Source of the DNA: DASPKW01 sp038244055
GTDB taxonomy: Bacteria; Planctomycetota; Phycisphaerae; Tepidisphaerales; Tepidisphaeraceae
Length of the DNA: 16,853 bases
Direction: 5' to 3'
Assembly (NCBI GenBank): GCA_038244055.1
Contig: JBBRTW010000110.1
Location: forward strand, 1 to 16,853
The notes below the pieces were generated by a model that had not been told where the DNA came from, searched no databases, and worked only from the letters and a program-made list of their open reading frames with translations. Positions 1 to 9,200 of the stretch are shown one piece after another (positions within the stretch are counted from its first letter, which is position 1; each line of letters begins with the position of its first letter). Made by a program: the position numbers and the translations under genes.

Positions 1-246
1 GTCGATGCCACCGCCTTCGACAAGGAAACCGGCCTAGCCTTCGCCTCCAACGCCGATGGAACGCTGACCATCATCGGCGAGAAAACGCCGGGTGAATTCG
101 CCGTGCTCGAAACCGTCAATACCGCCAAGCGCGCCAAGACCATGGCCCTGGACCCGACAACCCACACAATCTTCATCGGCGGAATCCGCGATGCGGCCGG
201 CAGCAAAGCCGGCGCATTCACCGTGCTGGTGGTCGGGAAACAATGA
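1..246 (+). CDS. YncE-like beta-propeller protein, 3' end (partial)
   Basis: Frame 1 is open from the first base to TGA at 244-246 and gives the last 81 residues of a protein that begins outside the window. The fragment has the rhythm of a beta-propeller blade repeat: FDKETGLAFASNADGTLTII, then TMALDPTTHTIFIGG, and a closing strand AFTVLVVGKQ. In the YncE/NHL-type families such repeats alternate a 'DP.T..iy' loop with short strands, and the last strand closes the ring. Members are usually periplasmic or secreted; the substrate is unknown. The gene converges on the protease gene with only 7 bp between the two stop codons, and I see no terminator between them. The family call rests on repeat style alone, because the signal peptide and most blades are missing. 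Confidence 0.72.
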   Translation, partial: VDATAFDKETGLAFASNADGTLTIIGEKTPGEFAVLETVNTAKRAKTMALDPTTHTIFIGGIRDAAGSKAGAFTVLVVGKQ

Positions 247-253
247 ATGGATG

Positions 254-3097
254 TCACCGCCGCCGCGGCAATGTCTTGGGCGGCGCTGGACGCGCGATCA
301 TGCTCGTGCTGAAAATCGCCGGCGGGCGCTTGATCGCCGGCGCGGGTTTGGCGCTCGCGGGCAAAACCGGCGCGGAGGGGCCTTTCGGCGCGGCGGAGAC
401 GGGTGAAGCGGCAACGGCCGCTCCCGCGTTCGCGATTTGCGATGGTGCCGAAGTCGATGAACTTGGCGCGGCGACCGCAATCGATGGCACCGCCGCGATC
501 GGCGCGGCCGCGAGTTGCGGATCGATGACCATCTCGTTCGCCACCGCCGGTGCCATCGCCGGCACGGATTCGGCCGGCGTCGGCAGCGATGTTCCATAGT
601 TGTTGGAAAGCTGCAGCAGATCGTTGAGGCCGACCAGGCCGTCTCCATCGAAATCGCCTTCGCTGACCCCCACCCCACTGGTGATGCCGTAATGATTCGC
701 CAGTCGCAGCAGGTCGTTCAACCCGACGGTTCGGTCGTGATCCGCATCGCCCGTCAGGGTGAAGAATGAGACCACCGCATCATCGCCGGGGACGCCATCT
801 CCATTGCCATCGAGCTGCGGCGCGCTGGCCGAGGTGAAGTGGTCTCCCTTGAGCCGCGCTGTGTAGTTTCCATCCGGCAAACTCCCGTTGGCCGTGGTCG
901 TGAAGGTGTAAGTCGCCGTCTGCGTCGCGGCGCTGTAAGAAACGTGAATCGCCGAAAACGCGATCGTCTGATTCAGGGTATCGTTGTGAACCTCCAGATC
1001 GTCGGCCGAGATCTGCGAGGACATGTCCTTATCGAAGGTAAACGTAAGCTGCTGGGCGGCCGACTGCCATAAGAAGGACGATGTTACCTTGGCCGAGGGC
1101 GGCGGCACATTGAAAAAGTCTTTGGCGACGATCGTCTGGCTGCTCCCGGTCACCGGAACGTACTGCACGTTATTCACCGCGGTCCCGTAAACGGTGAGCT
1201 TCCAGGAAAGAAATGTGCCCGAGTCCTGGTGGGCCATGTCCTGCACGCTGATCGTCCAGGCACCCTTGGCAATCTCATCCCAATGCCGGGCCGATGTGAA
1301 GGTCCAGTTGGAGTAATTATCCCCTGAATCGCTGTGCTTATCGGCGAGAATCGATTGGGTGCCATCGGGAGAAGTCAGTGTGACTTTGAGATCGCCGCGA
1401 AACGGGTGCGTGGCATTGAACACCACTTCCACTTTTTCGATCCGCGTCAGTGAATTGAGCGTGACCGTGCGCGTCACCGGCGTCGCCGATCCGCCGCTGG
1501 GCTTGTCGGGGATGGCCGCGTTGACGTTGAGCGTGCCGGTCGTCTCGCTGACCTCCGGGCTGAGGTTGGTCCAGGTCGATGCCAGATTCACCGCCGCCGC
1601 CGCATCGACCGCGCCGAATCCGAATTTGGAATTGACGTAATGTTTCGCCCCGTTCAGCGACCAGCCCGTATCGGTGGGATCATTGCGCTCGGCGGAATTC
1701 ACGAGGATTGCCTGCACATCGCGCCAGGTGAGATTCGGGTTGGCCTGAAGCATCAGCGCGACCACGCCCGCGACCGTCGGCGCGACGGCCGAGGTGCCGC
1801 CGAAGGTGGACACATAATCCGTGGAGTTGTACCCATTGACGCCCGCGCGGTCCGTCGTCGTAATTTCAGGCGTGCCCGAAGCGCCATCGGAATAGGCCGA
1901 AATCAGGATCGGCGCGCCGGGTTCGGAATAATCCGTCTGGTTTCCGTTGTGATCGATCGCCGTGACCGCGATGACGTACCGGCTGTTGGCGTAGCCGTCG
2001 TAGTTGACGTTGTCGCTGACCGCCAGCCCGTTGCCGGCCGCCCAGGTGAAGATATTCCCCTTCCCATTTCGGCCGGTGGCGATGGCGTTCTGGATCGCCG
2101 CCAAGGTCAGCGGCCCCGGGCCTTCCAGGCGCAGCCCATCATCATCCGGCCCCCAGCTATTGCTATAAATATCGATATTGTTGTTCTGCCAGCCAAACGC
2201 CGCCGCCTCCTGCGCATCGGTGGTCAGCGTCGAGGTCAGGCGAATGGCCGAGAACCGCGCATCGGGCGCGGCTCCGGTGATCCCCACGCCATCGTTCCCG
2301 CGGGCCACCGCCAGACCGGCGACAGCCGTCCCGTGGTTATCGCCGCCCGTGCCCCCCAACACCGGCGCGGGGTTCGGATCGTTGTCGTTGAAATCGTACG
2401 AATACTGCGCATCGTAGTTGGGAGCCAGATCGGCGTGCGTGTAGTCAACCCCATCATCGACGATCCCGATCCGCACTCCATCTCCCTGGTACTGGGTCCA
2501 GGCCGGTACCAGGTCCGCATCGGCCCCCGCCAGCCCCCCTGTCTGACCGGTGTTGTAGAAGTTCCACTGCTGCGAGAAGAGCGGATCATTCGGAACCGAG
2601 CGCGAAACCAGTTGATGCATCGAAGGCGGGCCGACCATCGCCGCATCGGGAAAGATCGAAGCGCCCGCCGCCGGTGCCGCCGCTAGAGCCCCCGTCGGCG
2701 CTGCGGCCGGAACCGCCGCACCGGCCTGATTCGACTGCCCCCACCCCGCCTTGGGCACCTCCTCAATCAGATAATTCCCCGCCGGCAGCCCCGTGAACGT
2801 ATAAAGCCCCGCCGATGAAGTGGTCGTCGAGACATCCCCGGCATCCAGTTTCAGATTGTGATTCGCATCGATGTAAACCGTCCACCCTGCCAGCGCCGGC
2901 TCGCCCGCATCGCGAACTCCATTGGCATTAAAATCGGCATAAGCCGTTCCCGAGACAGTGGATAGGAGCAGGCGGGATTCCAGTGGATCAATCAGAAGGC
3001 AACCGCGCCCCCGCTGCTTCCGATCCTTTCGGCGCATGCCAGAACCGGCCGAGCGGGCGGCCGCATCAAACCGAGTTTTCCAATTGTCATCACCCAT
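254..3097 (-). CDS. Secreted kexin/furin-like subtilase (S8) with P-domain and dockerin-type repeats
   Basis: 947 aa from ATG at 3097. A TTG at 3148 would add 17 residues but has no better ribosome site. In order: a basic N-terminus; a planctomycete export-type motif IDPLESRLLLS (about 36-46); an SdrD B-like domain (about 46-118, with DFNANGVRDAGEPALAGWTV); an Ala/Pro linker; an S8 catalytic domain (about 170-510); a proprotein-convertase P-domain (about 533-640); an Ig-like region (about 665-780); two dockerin/EF-hand loops (GDADHDRTVGLNDL and GDFDGDGLVGLNDL, about 783-830); and an Ala/Pro-rich tail ending RRR. The catalytic triad is visible as Asp214 (IVDDGVD), His255 (DNHGTAVAG) and Ser436 (GGTSAVAP), with oxyanion Asn356 (WAAGNG). 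SWGPDDDG, GNIFTWAAGNG and LTWRDVQ, plus HPFRGDL in the P-domain, are closer to kexin/furin than to plain subtilisin. The protein is presumably exported and calcium-dependent, with the dockerin pair serving attachment or folding. Substrate unknown. Confidence 0.9.
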   Translation of the reverse strand: MGDDNWKTRFDAAARSAGSGMRRKDRKQRGRGCLLIDPLESRLLLSTVSGTAYADFNANGVRDAGEPALAGWTVYIDANHNLKLDAGDVSTTTSSAGLYTFTGLPAGNYLIEEVPKAGWGQSNQAGAAVPAAAPTGALAAAPAAGASIFPDAAMVGPPSMHQLVSRSVPNDPLFSQQWNFYNTGQTGGLAGADADLVPAWTQYQGDGVRIGIVDDGVDYTHADLAPNYDAQYSYDFNDNDPNPAPVLGGTGGDNHGTAVAGLAVARGNDGVGITGAAPDARFSAIRLTSTLTTDAQEAAAFGWQNNNIDIYSNSWGPDDDGLRLEGPGPLTLAAIQNAIATGRNGKGNIFTWAAGNGLAVSDNVNYDGYANSRYVIAVTAIDHNGNQTDYSEPGAPILISAYSDGASGTPEITTTDRAGVNGYNSTDYVSTFGGTSAVAPTVAGVVALMLQANPNLTWRDVQAILVNSAERNDPTDTGWSLNGAKHYVNSKFGFGAVDAAAAVNLASTWTNLSPEVSETTGTLNVNAAIPDKPSGGSATPVTRTVTLNSLTRIEKVEVVFNATHPFRGDLKVTLTSPDGTQSILADKHSDSGDNYSNWTFTSARHWDEIAKGAWTISVQDMAHQDSGTFLSWKLTVYGTAVNNVQYVPVTGSSQTIVAKDFFNVPPPSAKVTSSFLWQSAAQQLTFTFDKDMSSQISADDLEVHNDTLNQTIAFSAIHVSYSAATQTATYTFTTTANGSLPDGNYTARLKGDHFTSASAPQLDGNGDGVPGDDAVVSFFTLTGDADHDRTVGLNDLLRLANHYGITSGVGVSEGDFDGDGLVGLNDLLQLSNNYGTSLPTPAESVPAMAPAVANEMVIDPQLAAAPIAAVPSIAVAAPSSSTSAPSQIANAGAAVAASPVSAAPKGPSAPVLPASAKPAPAIKRPPAIFSTSMIARPAPPKTLPRRR

Positions 3098-3146
3098 CGA
3101 TTTGGTGTACGAATCGGCCTGCACTGAGAACCGCAAAACCAAGAAC

Positions 3147-3170
3147 AAACCCTTGGATCGCCAAGGGTTT
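3147..3170. repeat. Perfect 10-bp inverted repeat upstream of the protease gene
   Basis: AAACCCTTGG (3147-3156) and CCAAGGGTTT (3161-3170) are exact reverse complements around an ATCG loop. The element lies 50 bp upstream of the preferred protease ATG, inside the divergent region shared with the GH2 gene. It has no T-run on either side, so an operator or a 5'-leader hairpin is more likely than a terminator. If translation began at the TTG (3148), the hairpin would cover the start, which is another reason to prefer the ATG. Confidence 0.6.
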
Positions 3171-3384
3171 CCAATCGACTATACCCCACGCCCGGTAAGA
3201 CGGGGATGAGAGTAATTTCGTTCCGAAATCTCGCGCCGCCACGCCCGAGAACTAATCGCACCCAACTCGCATCATTCCCCTGAGATTCCTTCTTTTCCAC
3301 CTGTGAAATTGCGTAACCAGGGTAGTCGAGGCTGGTCGGGAGGCCTTGCGCAGTTATGATCCTAACACTGGAGACAACGACTAT
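3171..3384. other. Divergent intergenic region between protease and GH2 genes
   Basis: No gene is supported here. The stretch should hold the promoters for both divergent genes, but I see no convincing -35/-10 pair on either strand. A small exact inverted repeat, ATTTCG-ttc-CGAAAT (3215-3229), is the only symmetric site and could be a short operator or hairpin. GGAG at 3370-3373, 11 nt before ATG 3385, is the probable ribosome-binding site of the GH2 gene. Confidence 0.4.
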
Positions 3385-5685
3385 ATGAACCTGCTTAAAT
3401 CGCGCCGTATCGGAGTTTTTGGCTGGATTTCACTCTCTTTTGTGCTGGTTGGATGCGCCAACAAGCCCGTTACCGCGGCCGATGCGTGGAAACCGGCGGC
3501 CGGGCCGCTGATGACGCGCTGGGCCAAGGATGTCTCGGCCAGCAACCCCCTGCCCGAATACCCGCGCCCGCAGATGGCCCGCAAGGATTGGACTAACCTC
3601 AACGGCCTGTGGGATTACGCGATCGTCGCCAAGGAGGATGCACAGCCCAAGGACTGGCAGGGCAAAATCCTCGTGCCCTATCCGGTGGAATCGGCGCTCT
3701 CGGGCGTGATGAAGCCGGTCGATGCGAAACAAAAGCTCTGGTATCACCGCACCTTCGAGAAACCGGCCGGCGTCGCGGGCGGGCGATTGCTCCTGCACTT
3801 CGGCGCGGTCGATTGGCAGACGACCGTGTCGGTGAACGGCAAGGAAGTGGCCCAGCACACGGGTGGCTACGATCCGTTCACAGTGGATATCACCGATGCG
3901 GTCAAGGATGGGGCCAATGAACTGATCGTCGGCGTCTTCGATCCCAGCAACTCCGGCTACCAGCCGCGCGGCAAGCAGCATTTCCCGGCCATCGCCAAGC
4001 CGGGCGGGATCATGTACACGCCGGTGACGGGGATCTGGCAGACGGTGTGGCTGGAGCCGGTGCCTGAGCAATACATCCGCGCGCTCAAAATCACGCCGGA
4101 CGTGGACAAGTCACAAGTCTCCATCGAGATCGCCAAGATCACCAAGTGGCCCCTGGACCGGATCTCCGCCATCGTCTACGACGGCGATAAGGAAATCGCC
4201 AAAGGCAGCGCCGACATGAGCGGCCCGATCGTGATCGCTATTCCCGATGCCAAGCTATGGTCGACGGAAAGCCCGAACCTCTATCGCGTGGTTGTCGGCT
4301 GGCGCGGCAAGGGCGAATGGCTGGACTCCGTCGAATCCTACTTCGGCCTCCGCAAAATCGAAGTCAAAAAAGACGACAAGGGCGTCAACCGCATCTACCT
4401 CAACAACCAGCCGATCTTCATGACCGGCCCGCTCGACCAGGGTTTCTGGCCCGATGGCATCTACACCGCGCCGACCGATGAAGCGCTCAAGTTCGACATC
4501 GAAATCACCAAAAAACTCGGCTTCAATTGCACCCGCAAGCACGTCAAAGTCGAGCCCGACCGCTGGTACTACTGGTGCGACAAGCTCGGCCTGCTCGTCT
4601 GGCAGGACATGCCCAGCGGCGACAACGGCGTCACCCGCCCCAAGCGCGGTGAAAAGCCCACCGATGAAAGCGGCAACCCCGAAGCGGCCGCCAATTATCG
4701 CAGCGAGCTCAAGGCCCTCATCGATACCCATGGCAATCATCCCTCCATTGTGATGTGGGTGGTCTTCAACGAAGGCTGGGGCCAGTTCGAAACCATCAAG
4801 AACACCACTTGGACCAAGCAGTACGACCCCACCCGCATCGTCAACCCCGCCAGCGGCTGGACCGATTACCCGGCCGGCGACGTTATCGACATGCACAATT
4901 ACCCCGGCCCGGGCGCGCCCAAAACCCAGGAAACCCGCGCCGGCGTCCTCGGCGAATTCGGCGGGCTGGGCCTGCCCACCGAGGGGCACATGTGGACCAA
5001 CAAGAACTGGGGCTACAAAGGCGTCACCGACTCAAAAGATCTCACCCGCGCCTACGTCAAGCTCCTTTCGAAAACCTGGGCCCTGCGCGAGTCGGCCGGG
5101 CTGAACGCCGCGATCTACACCCAGCTCACCGATGTCGAAACCGAGGCCAACGGCCTGCTGACCTACGACCGCGAAGTCGTCAAAGTGGACCTGAATGCGG
5201 CCGCCGATGCCAATCGCGGGAAGATCGCCCCGCCGCCGCAGGTTACGGTCATCCTGCCCACTTCCCAGAAGGCGGCCGCCACATGGAAGTTCACCACCGA
5301 AAAGCCGGCCGATGGGTGGTTCAAGCCGGAATTCGACGATGCCAAATGGAAATCCGCCCCCGGGGGTTTCGGGACGGCCAGCACGCCCGGTTCGGTTGTC
5401 GGCACTGAATGGAAGACCGATGGCATCTGGATCCGCCGGGATTTCACGCTCGAATCCGCCCCGAAGAACCCCCTGCTCCTGATCCATCACGATGAAGATG
5501 CCGAGGTCTACATCAACGGCATCCTGGCGGCCAAGACCACCGGCTTCATCAGCGACTACGAAGAGTCCGATATCACTCCCGAAGCCCGAGCCGCACTCAA
5601 GTCCGGTAAAAACTCGATCGCCGTCCACTGCCACCAGACCCGCGGCGGGCAGTTCATCGATGTCGGACTGCTCGATCAGAAGTAA
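3385..5685 (+). CDS. Glycoside hydrolase family 2 lipoprotein (beta-galactosidase/beta-glucuronidase-like)
   Basis: 766 aa from ATG 3385. I prefer this to an upstream TTG at 3346 because it gives a clean lipoprotein signal: basic SRR, a hydrophobic core and lipobox LVGC with Cys24, then mature ANKPVTAADA. In order: a GH2 sugar-binding jelly roll (about 66-225, with WYHRTF, DWQTTVSVNGKEV and GGYDPFTVDIT), an Ig-like domain (about 226-325, ending YFGLRKIEV), a TIM barrel (about 327-600), and an extra C-terminal jelly-roll-like domain (about 620-766). The expected catalytic residues are present: acid/base Glu463 in VMWVVFNEGWGQ and nucleophile Glu524 in VLGEFGG. Barrel motifs LGFNCTRKHVKVEPDRWYYWCDKLGLLVW match family 2. 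The enzyme probably cleaves exo-linked sugars from polysaccharides while anchored to a membrane. The exact sugar specificity cannot be read from the sequence. The gene appears monocistronic, followed by repeat elements. Confidence 0.9.
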   Translation: MNLLKSRRIGVFGWISLSFVLVGCANKPVTAADAWKPAAGPLMTRWAKDVSASNPLPEYPRPQMARKDWTNLNGLWDYAIVAKEDAQPKDWQGKILVPYPVESALSGVMKPVDAKQKLWYHRTFEKPAGVAGGRLLLHFGAVDWQTTVSVNGKEVAQHTGGYDPFTVDITDAVKDGANELIVGVFDPSNSGYQPRGKQHFPAIAKPGGIMYTPVTGIWQTVWLEPVPEQYIRALKITPDVDKSQVSIEIAKITKWPLDRISAIVYDGDKEIAKGSADMSGPIVIAIPDAKLWSTESPNLYRVVVGWRGKGEWLDSVESYFGLRKIEVKKDDKGVNRIYLNNQPIFMTGPLDQGFWPDGIYTAPTDEALKFDIEITKKLGFNCTRKHVKVEPDRWYYWCDKLGLLVWQDMPSGDNGVTRPKRGEKPTDESGNPEAAANYRSELKALIDTHGNHPSIVMWVVFNEGWGQFETIKNTTWTKQYDPTRIVNPASGWTDYPAGDVIDMHNYPGPGAPKTQETRAGVLGEFGGLGLPTEGHMWTNKNWGYKGVTDSKDLTRAYVKLLSKTWALRESAGLNAAIYTQLTDVETEANGLLTYDREVVKVDLNAAADANRGKIAPPPQVTVILPTSQKAAATWKFTTEKPADGWFKPEFDDAKWKSAPGGFGTASTPGSVVGTEWKTDGIWIRRDFTLESAPKNPLLLIHHDEDAEVYINGILAAKTTGFISDYEESDITPEARAALKSGKNSIAVHCHQTRGGQFIDVGLLDQK

Positions 5686-5708
5686 CGCCCAGGTTCATAG
5701 TCAGTTCA

Positions 5709-5769
5709 GGGTCAGGAGCCGTCCACCCAAACGCCCCATCCGCTGAAAAATGATCCGCGGCTCCTGACC
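5709..5769. repeat. Inverted repeat with 12-bp exact arms (REP-like)
   Basis: GGTCAGGAGCCG (5710-5721) pairs exactly with CGGCTCCTGACC (5758-5769) around a 36-nt spacer. It starts 24 bp after the GH2 stop. The left arm with its flank, CAGGGTCAGGAGCCG (5707-5721), recurs identically at 11158-11172 in another intergenic region. The long spacer and lack of a T-run argue against a standard terminator. A dispersed REP-type palindrome is the simplest reading. Confidence 0.6.
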
Positions 5770-5919
5770 GGCTCTGTCTCAATGCTTTCCCGTGACACGG
5801 CTGTCCCGGCCGTGCTGGAAACATTGAACTAAAAACTTCGGCGAATTTGCGTCCTTTTCCACTCCATGTCGCCAGCACGGGCGGGACGCCCGTGTCACGG
5901 TGGAGTTTGAGACAGAGCC
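5770..5919. mobile_element. MITE-like palindromic element with 13-bp terminal inverted repeats
   Basis: The 150-bp element begins GGCTCTGTCTCAA (5770-5782) and ends with its exact reverse complement TTGAGACAGAGCC (5907-5919). Inside, CCGTGACACGG (5790-5800) pairs exactly with CCGTGTCACGG (5890-5900). The next 18 bp (5801-5818 against 5872-5889) pair at 15 positions, leaving a central 53-bp non-palindromic stretch. The right arm also holds a smaller hairpin, CACGGGCG-gga-CGCCCGTG (5876-5894). Flanks CTCCTGACC (5761-5769) and CTCGTGACC (5920-5928) match at 8 of 9 bases, like a worn 9-bp target duplication. It encodes no protein, so any movement would need a transposase in trans. Confidence 0.6.
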
Positions 5920-6263
5920 CTCGTGACCTCGTGACCCTTTCGCGCAACCCCACCAGAACCGCGACCGCGCCAAGCCTCGTCCAAGCCCATCGATAGCACC
6001 CCATTCCGGGGCAGCGATCCCACGACAGTGCCGTCCCCGCCTCATTTCGCATTCACCTCATGCGATATGATTGATTTTCCCCATTAAACCGCCAAATTCA
6101 ACACTTTATCTAACATCAGCCAAGTGCGATTAAGCGCAGAATCACAGTTTCCGGCCTCCCCACAGCCCGATACATCTATCAATTAGGACATGAACATCCT
6201 ATTCTAGTTTCACCCTGATGGTCACTGATGGAAGTGACCCCACGGTGTAAGGAGATTTTTCCC
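5920..6263 (+). other. Upstream/leader region of nifJ
   Basis: No gene is supported. It opens with a tandem 8-bp repeat, CTCGTGAC twice (5920-5935). The half nearest nifJ (about 6061-6215) is noticeably AT-richer than its surroundings, as expected for a promoter, but I cannot assign a confident -35/-10 pair. A 7-bp hairpin lies at 6220-6239 and a strong ribosome-binding site, AAGGAG, at 6249-6254. Confidence 0.45.
6220..6239 (+). promoter_or_regulatory. Hairpin in the nifJ 5' leader
   Basis: GGTCACT (6220-6226) and AGTGACC (6233-6239) are exact reverse complements around a 6-nt loop, ending 9 nt before the AAGGAG ribosome site of nifJ. It could be an operator half-site pair or an mRNA hairpin near the start. 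Function is inferred only from position. Confidence 0.35.
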
Positions 6264-9200
6264 ATGTCCGCGACGATCACAGCACCTAAAACTGATACCC
6301 CCGCCGGTAACCTCGCCAAGGCCCGCCGAATGGTCACCCTCGACGGCAATGAAGCCGCCGCTTCCGTGGCCCATCGGCTTTCCGAGGTCATCTGCATCTA
6401 CCCGATCACTCCCTCCAGCCCGATGGGCGAGTTCTCGGATGAATGGTCCGCCAAAGGAAAGACCAACGTCTTCGGCACCATTCCCCAGATCACCGAACTG
6501 CAATCCGAGGCCGGCGCTGCCGGCGCGGTGCATGGCGCGATCCAGGCGGGCTCGCTCTCGACGACCTTCACCGCGTCGCAGGGCCTGCTGCTGATGATCC
6601 CCAACATGTACAAGATCGCCGGCGAGCTCACGCCGTTCGTCATGCATGTGACGGCGCGCACCCTGGCGACCCATGCCCTGTCGATCTTCGGCGATCACTC
6701 CGACGTCTACGCCTGCCGCCAGACCGGCTTCGCGATGCTCTGCTCCAACAGCGTGCAGGAAGCGCACGACCTGGCCATGATCTCCCACGCCGCCTCGCTG
6801 GAGAGCCGGATTCCCTTCCTCCACTTCTTCGATGGTTTCCGCACCAGCCATGAAGTCGCCAAGATCGAGGAATTGACCGATGACGACATCCGCTCGATGG
6901 TGGATGAGAAGCTCATCGCCGCCCATCGCCGCCGCGCGCTCTCGCCCGACCATCCGCAGATTCGCGGCACCGCCCAGAACCCCGATGCCTTCTTCCAGGC
7001 CCGCGAAGCCTGCAACCGCTACTACGATGCCTGCCCGGGAATCGTCAAAGGCGTGATGGACAAGTTCGCCCTCCTCACCGGCCGGCGCTATGGCCTGTTC
7101 GATTACGTCGGCCACCGCGATGCCGAGCGCGTGATCGTCGCCATGGGCTCGGGGTGCGAAACCATCCAGGAGACCATCGAATACCTCGCCGCCAAGGGCG
7201 AGAAGGTCGGCCTGATCAAGGTCCGCCTCTACCGCCCCTTCGATTGCAAAGGCTTCGTCGACGCCCTGCCGAAGACCGCGGCCAGGATCGCCGTCCTCGA
7301 CCGCACCAAGGAACCCGGCGCTCCCGGCGACCCGCTCTATCTCGATGTGGTCACCGCCCTGTTCGAAGCCCGGACGGCCGGCGCGATCAAGGATATCCCC
7401 TCGGTCGTCAATGGCCGGTATGGCCTGTCCTCCAAGGAATTCACGCCCTCGATGGTTAAATCCATCTTCGATGAACTCAAGAACGCTTCGCCCAAGAATC
7501 ACTTCACCGTCGGCATCGTCGATGATGTGACCTACACTTCCCTCAAATGGGATATGGAATTCGATATCGAGCCCGATGACGTCAAGCGCGCCGTTTTCTA
7601 CGGGCTGGGCGCGGATGGCACGGTCGGCGCAAACAAAAACTCCATCAAGATCATCGGCGAGGAAACTGAAAACTGGGCCCAGGGCTATTTCGTCTACGAC
7701 TCCAAGAAGTCGGGCGCGATGACCATCAGCCACCTGCGCTTTGGCCCGCGCGAAATCCACTCGCCTTATCTGATCCGCACGGCCGGGTTCGTGGCCGTGC
7801 ATCAGTGGCAGTTCCTGGAAAAGCTCGATGTACTCGAACTCGCCAAGCCGGGCGCGACCGTCCTGCTCAACAGCCCGTTCGGCGTCGACAAAGTCTGGGA
7901 TCGCCTGCCCATCGAAATCCAGCAGGTCATCGTCGATAAGAAGCTCAAGCTCTATGTGATCGATGCCCTGACCGTCGCCCGCGACACCGGCATGGGCGGC
8001 CGCATCAACACGATCATGCAGACCTGCTTCTTCGCCATTTCGGGCGTGCTGCCCCGCGATGAGGCCATCGAGCAGATCAAGAAATCGATCAAAAAAACCT
8101 ACGGCCGCAAGGGCGATGAAATCGTCCAGAAGAACTTCGCGGCCGTGGATCATACCCTGAGCCATCTTTACGAGGTCAAGAACCCCGGCAAGGTCACCAG
8201 CACGATTCACCAGGAGCCGATCGTCACCGGCGACGCCCCGGACTTCGTCAAGAAGGTCGAAGGCGTCATGCTGGCCAACAAGGGCGATCTGCTGCCCGTC
8301 AGCGCCTTCCCGGTCGATGGATCCTGGCCGCTGGGCTCGGCCCGTTACGAGAAGCGCAACATCGCCACCGAAATCCCCGTCTGGGATGAGGCGATCTGCA
8401 TCCAGTGCAACAAGTGCGCCATGGCCTGCCCGCACGCGGCCATCCGCGCCAAGATTTACGACCCCGGCCAGCTCGCCGGCGCGCCCGGGACCTTCAAATC
8501 GATCGACTACAAGGCCCCCGATTTCAAGGGCAAGAAATACACGCTCCAGGTCGCGCCCGAGGACTGCACGGGATGCGAATTGTGCATCAACGTCTGCCCG
8601 GTCAAGGACAAGACCAACCCGCGCCACAAGGCGATCGACATGATGCCGCAGATGCCTCTGCGGGCGGCCGAGCGCGAGAATTACGACTTCTTCCTCAAGC
8701 TCCCCAACCCCGACCGCACCACGCTCAAGCTGGATGTCAAAGGCAGCCAGTTCCTCGAGCCCCTCTTCGAATACTCGGGCGCATGCTCGGGCTGCGGCGA
8801 GACGCCTTACGTCAAGCTGCTCAGCCAGCTCTACGGCGACCGCGCCCTCATCGCCAACGCCACCGGTTGCTCCTCGATCTACGGCGGCAATCTGCCCACC
8901 ACGCCCTACTGCACCAACGGCGACGGCCGCGGGCCGGCCTGGTGCAACAGCCTCTTCGAAGACAACGCTGAATTCGGCCTGGGCTTCCGCCTGGCGGTCG
9001 ATAAGCATCAGGAATTCGCCCACGAGCTGCTCAAGCTCCTGGCCACCTTTATTGGTGAGGATCTGGTCACCGCCCTGATCACCGCCGACCAGACCAATGA
9101 GGCCGGTATCCAGGCCCAGCGCGGGCGGGTGGTCGAGCTCCGCAAGAAACTCCGGCTCATCGAGACCGATTCCAACGCCGCCATCATCGGCGCGCATAAC

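Noticed and set aside
1640..2686. 348-aa plus-strand open frame inside the protease gene
   Set aside because: Arg/Ile/Val-rich antisense translation of the subtilase catalytic domain, whose triad is intact on the minus strand.
5709..5769. Inverted repeat as rho-independent terminator of the GH2 gene
   Set aside because: The 36-nt loop and the absence of a T-run do not fit; the left arm also recurs elsewhere, so a dispersed repeat is more likely.
5654..6052. Minus-strand ORFs of 132 and 88 aa over the repeat block
   Set aside because: They translate the MITE-like palindrome (TGVPPVLATW and HGRDSRVTG type peptides), a familiar by-product of this repeat class rather than a protein.
6222..9197. 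991-aa open frame on the minus strand opposite nifJ
   Set aside because: It is the codon shadow of a strongly biased GC-rich gene; its translation is a low-complexity Asp/Gly/Val/Leu mixture with no family motifs, while the plus strand encodes complete NifJ.
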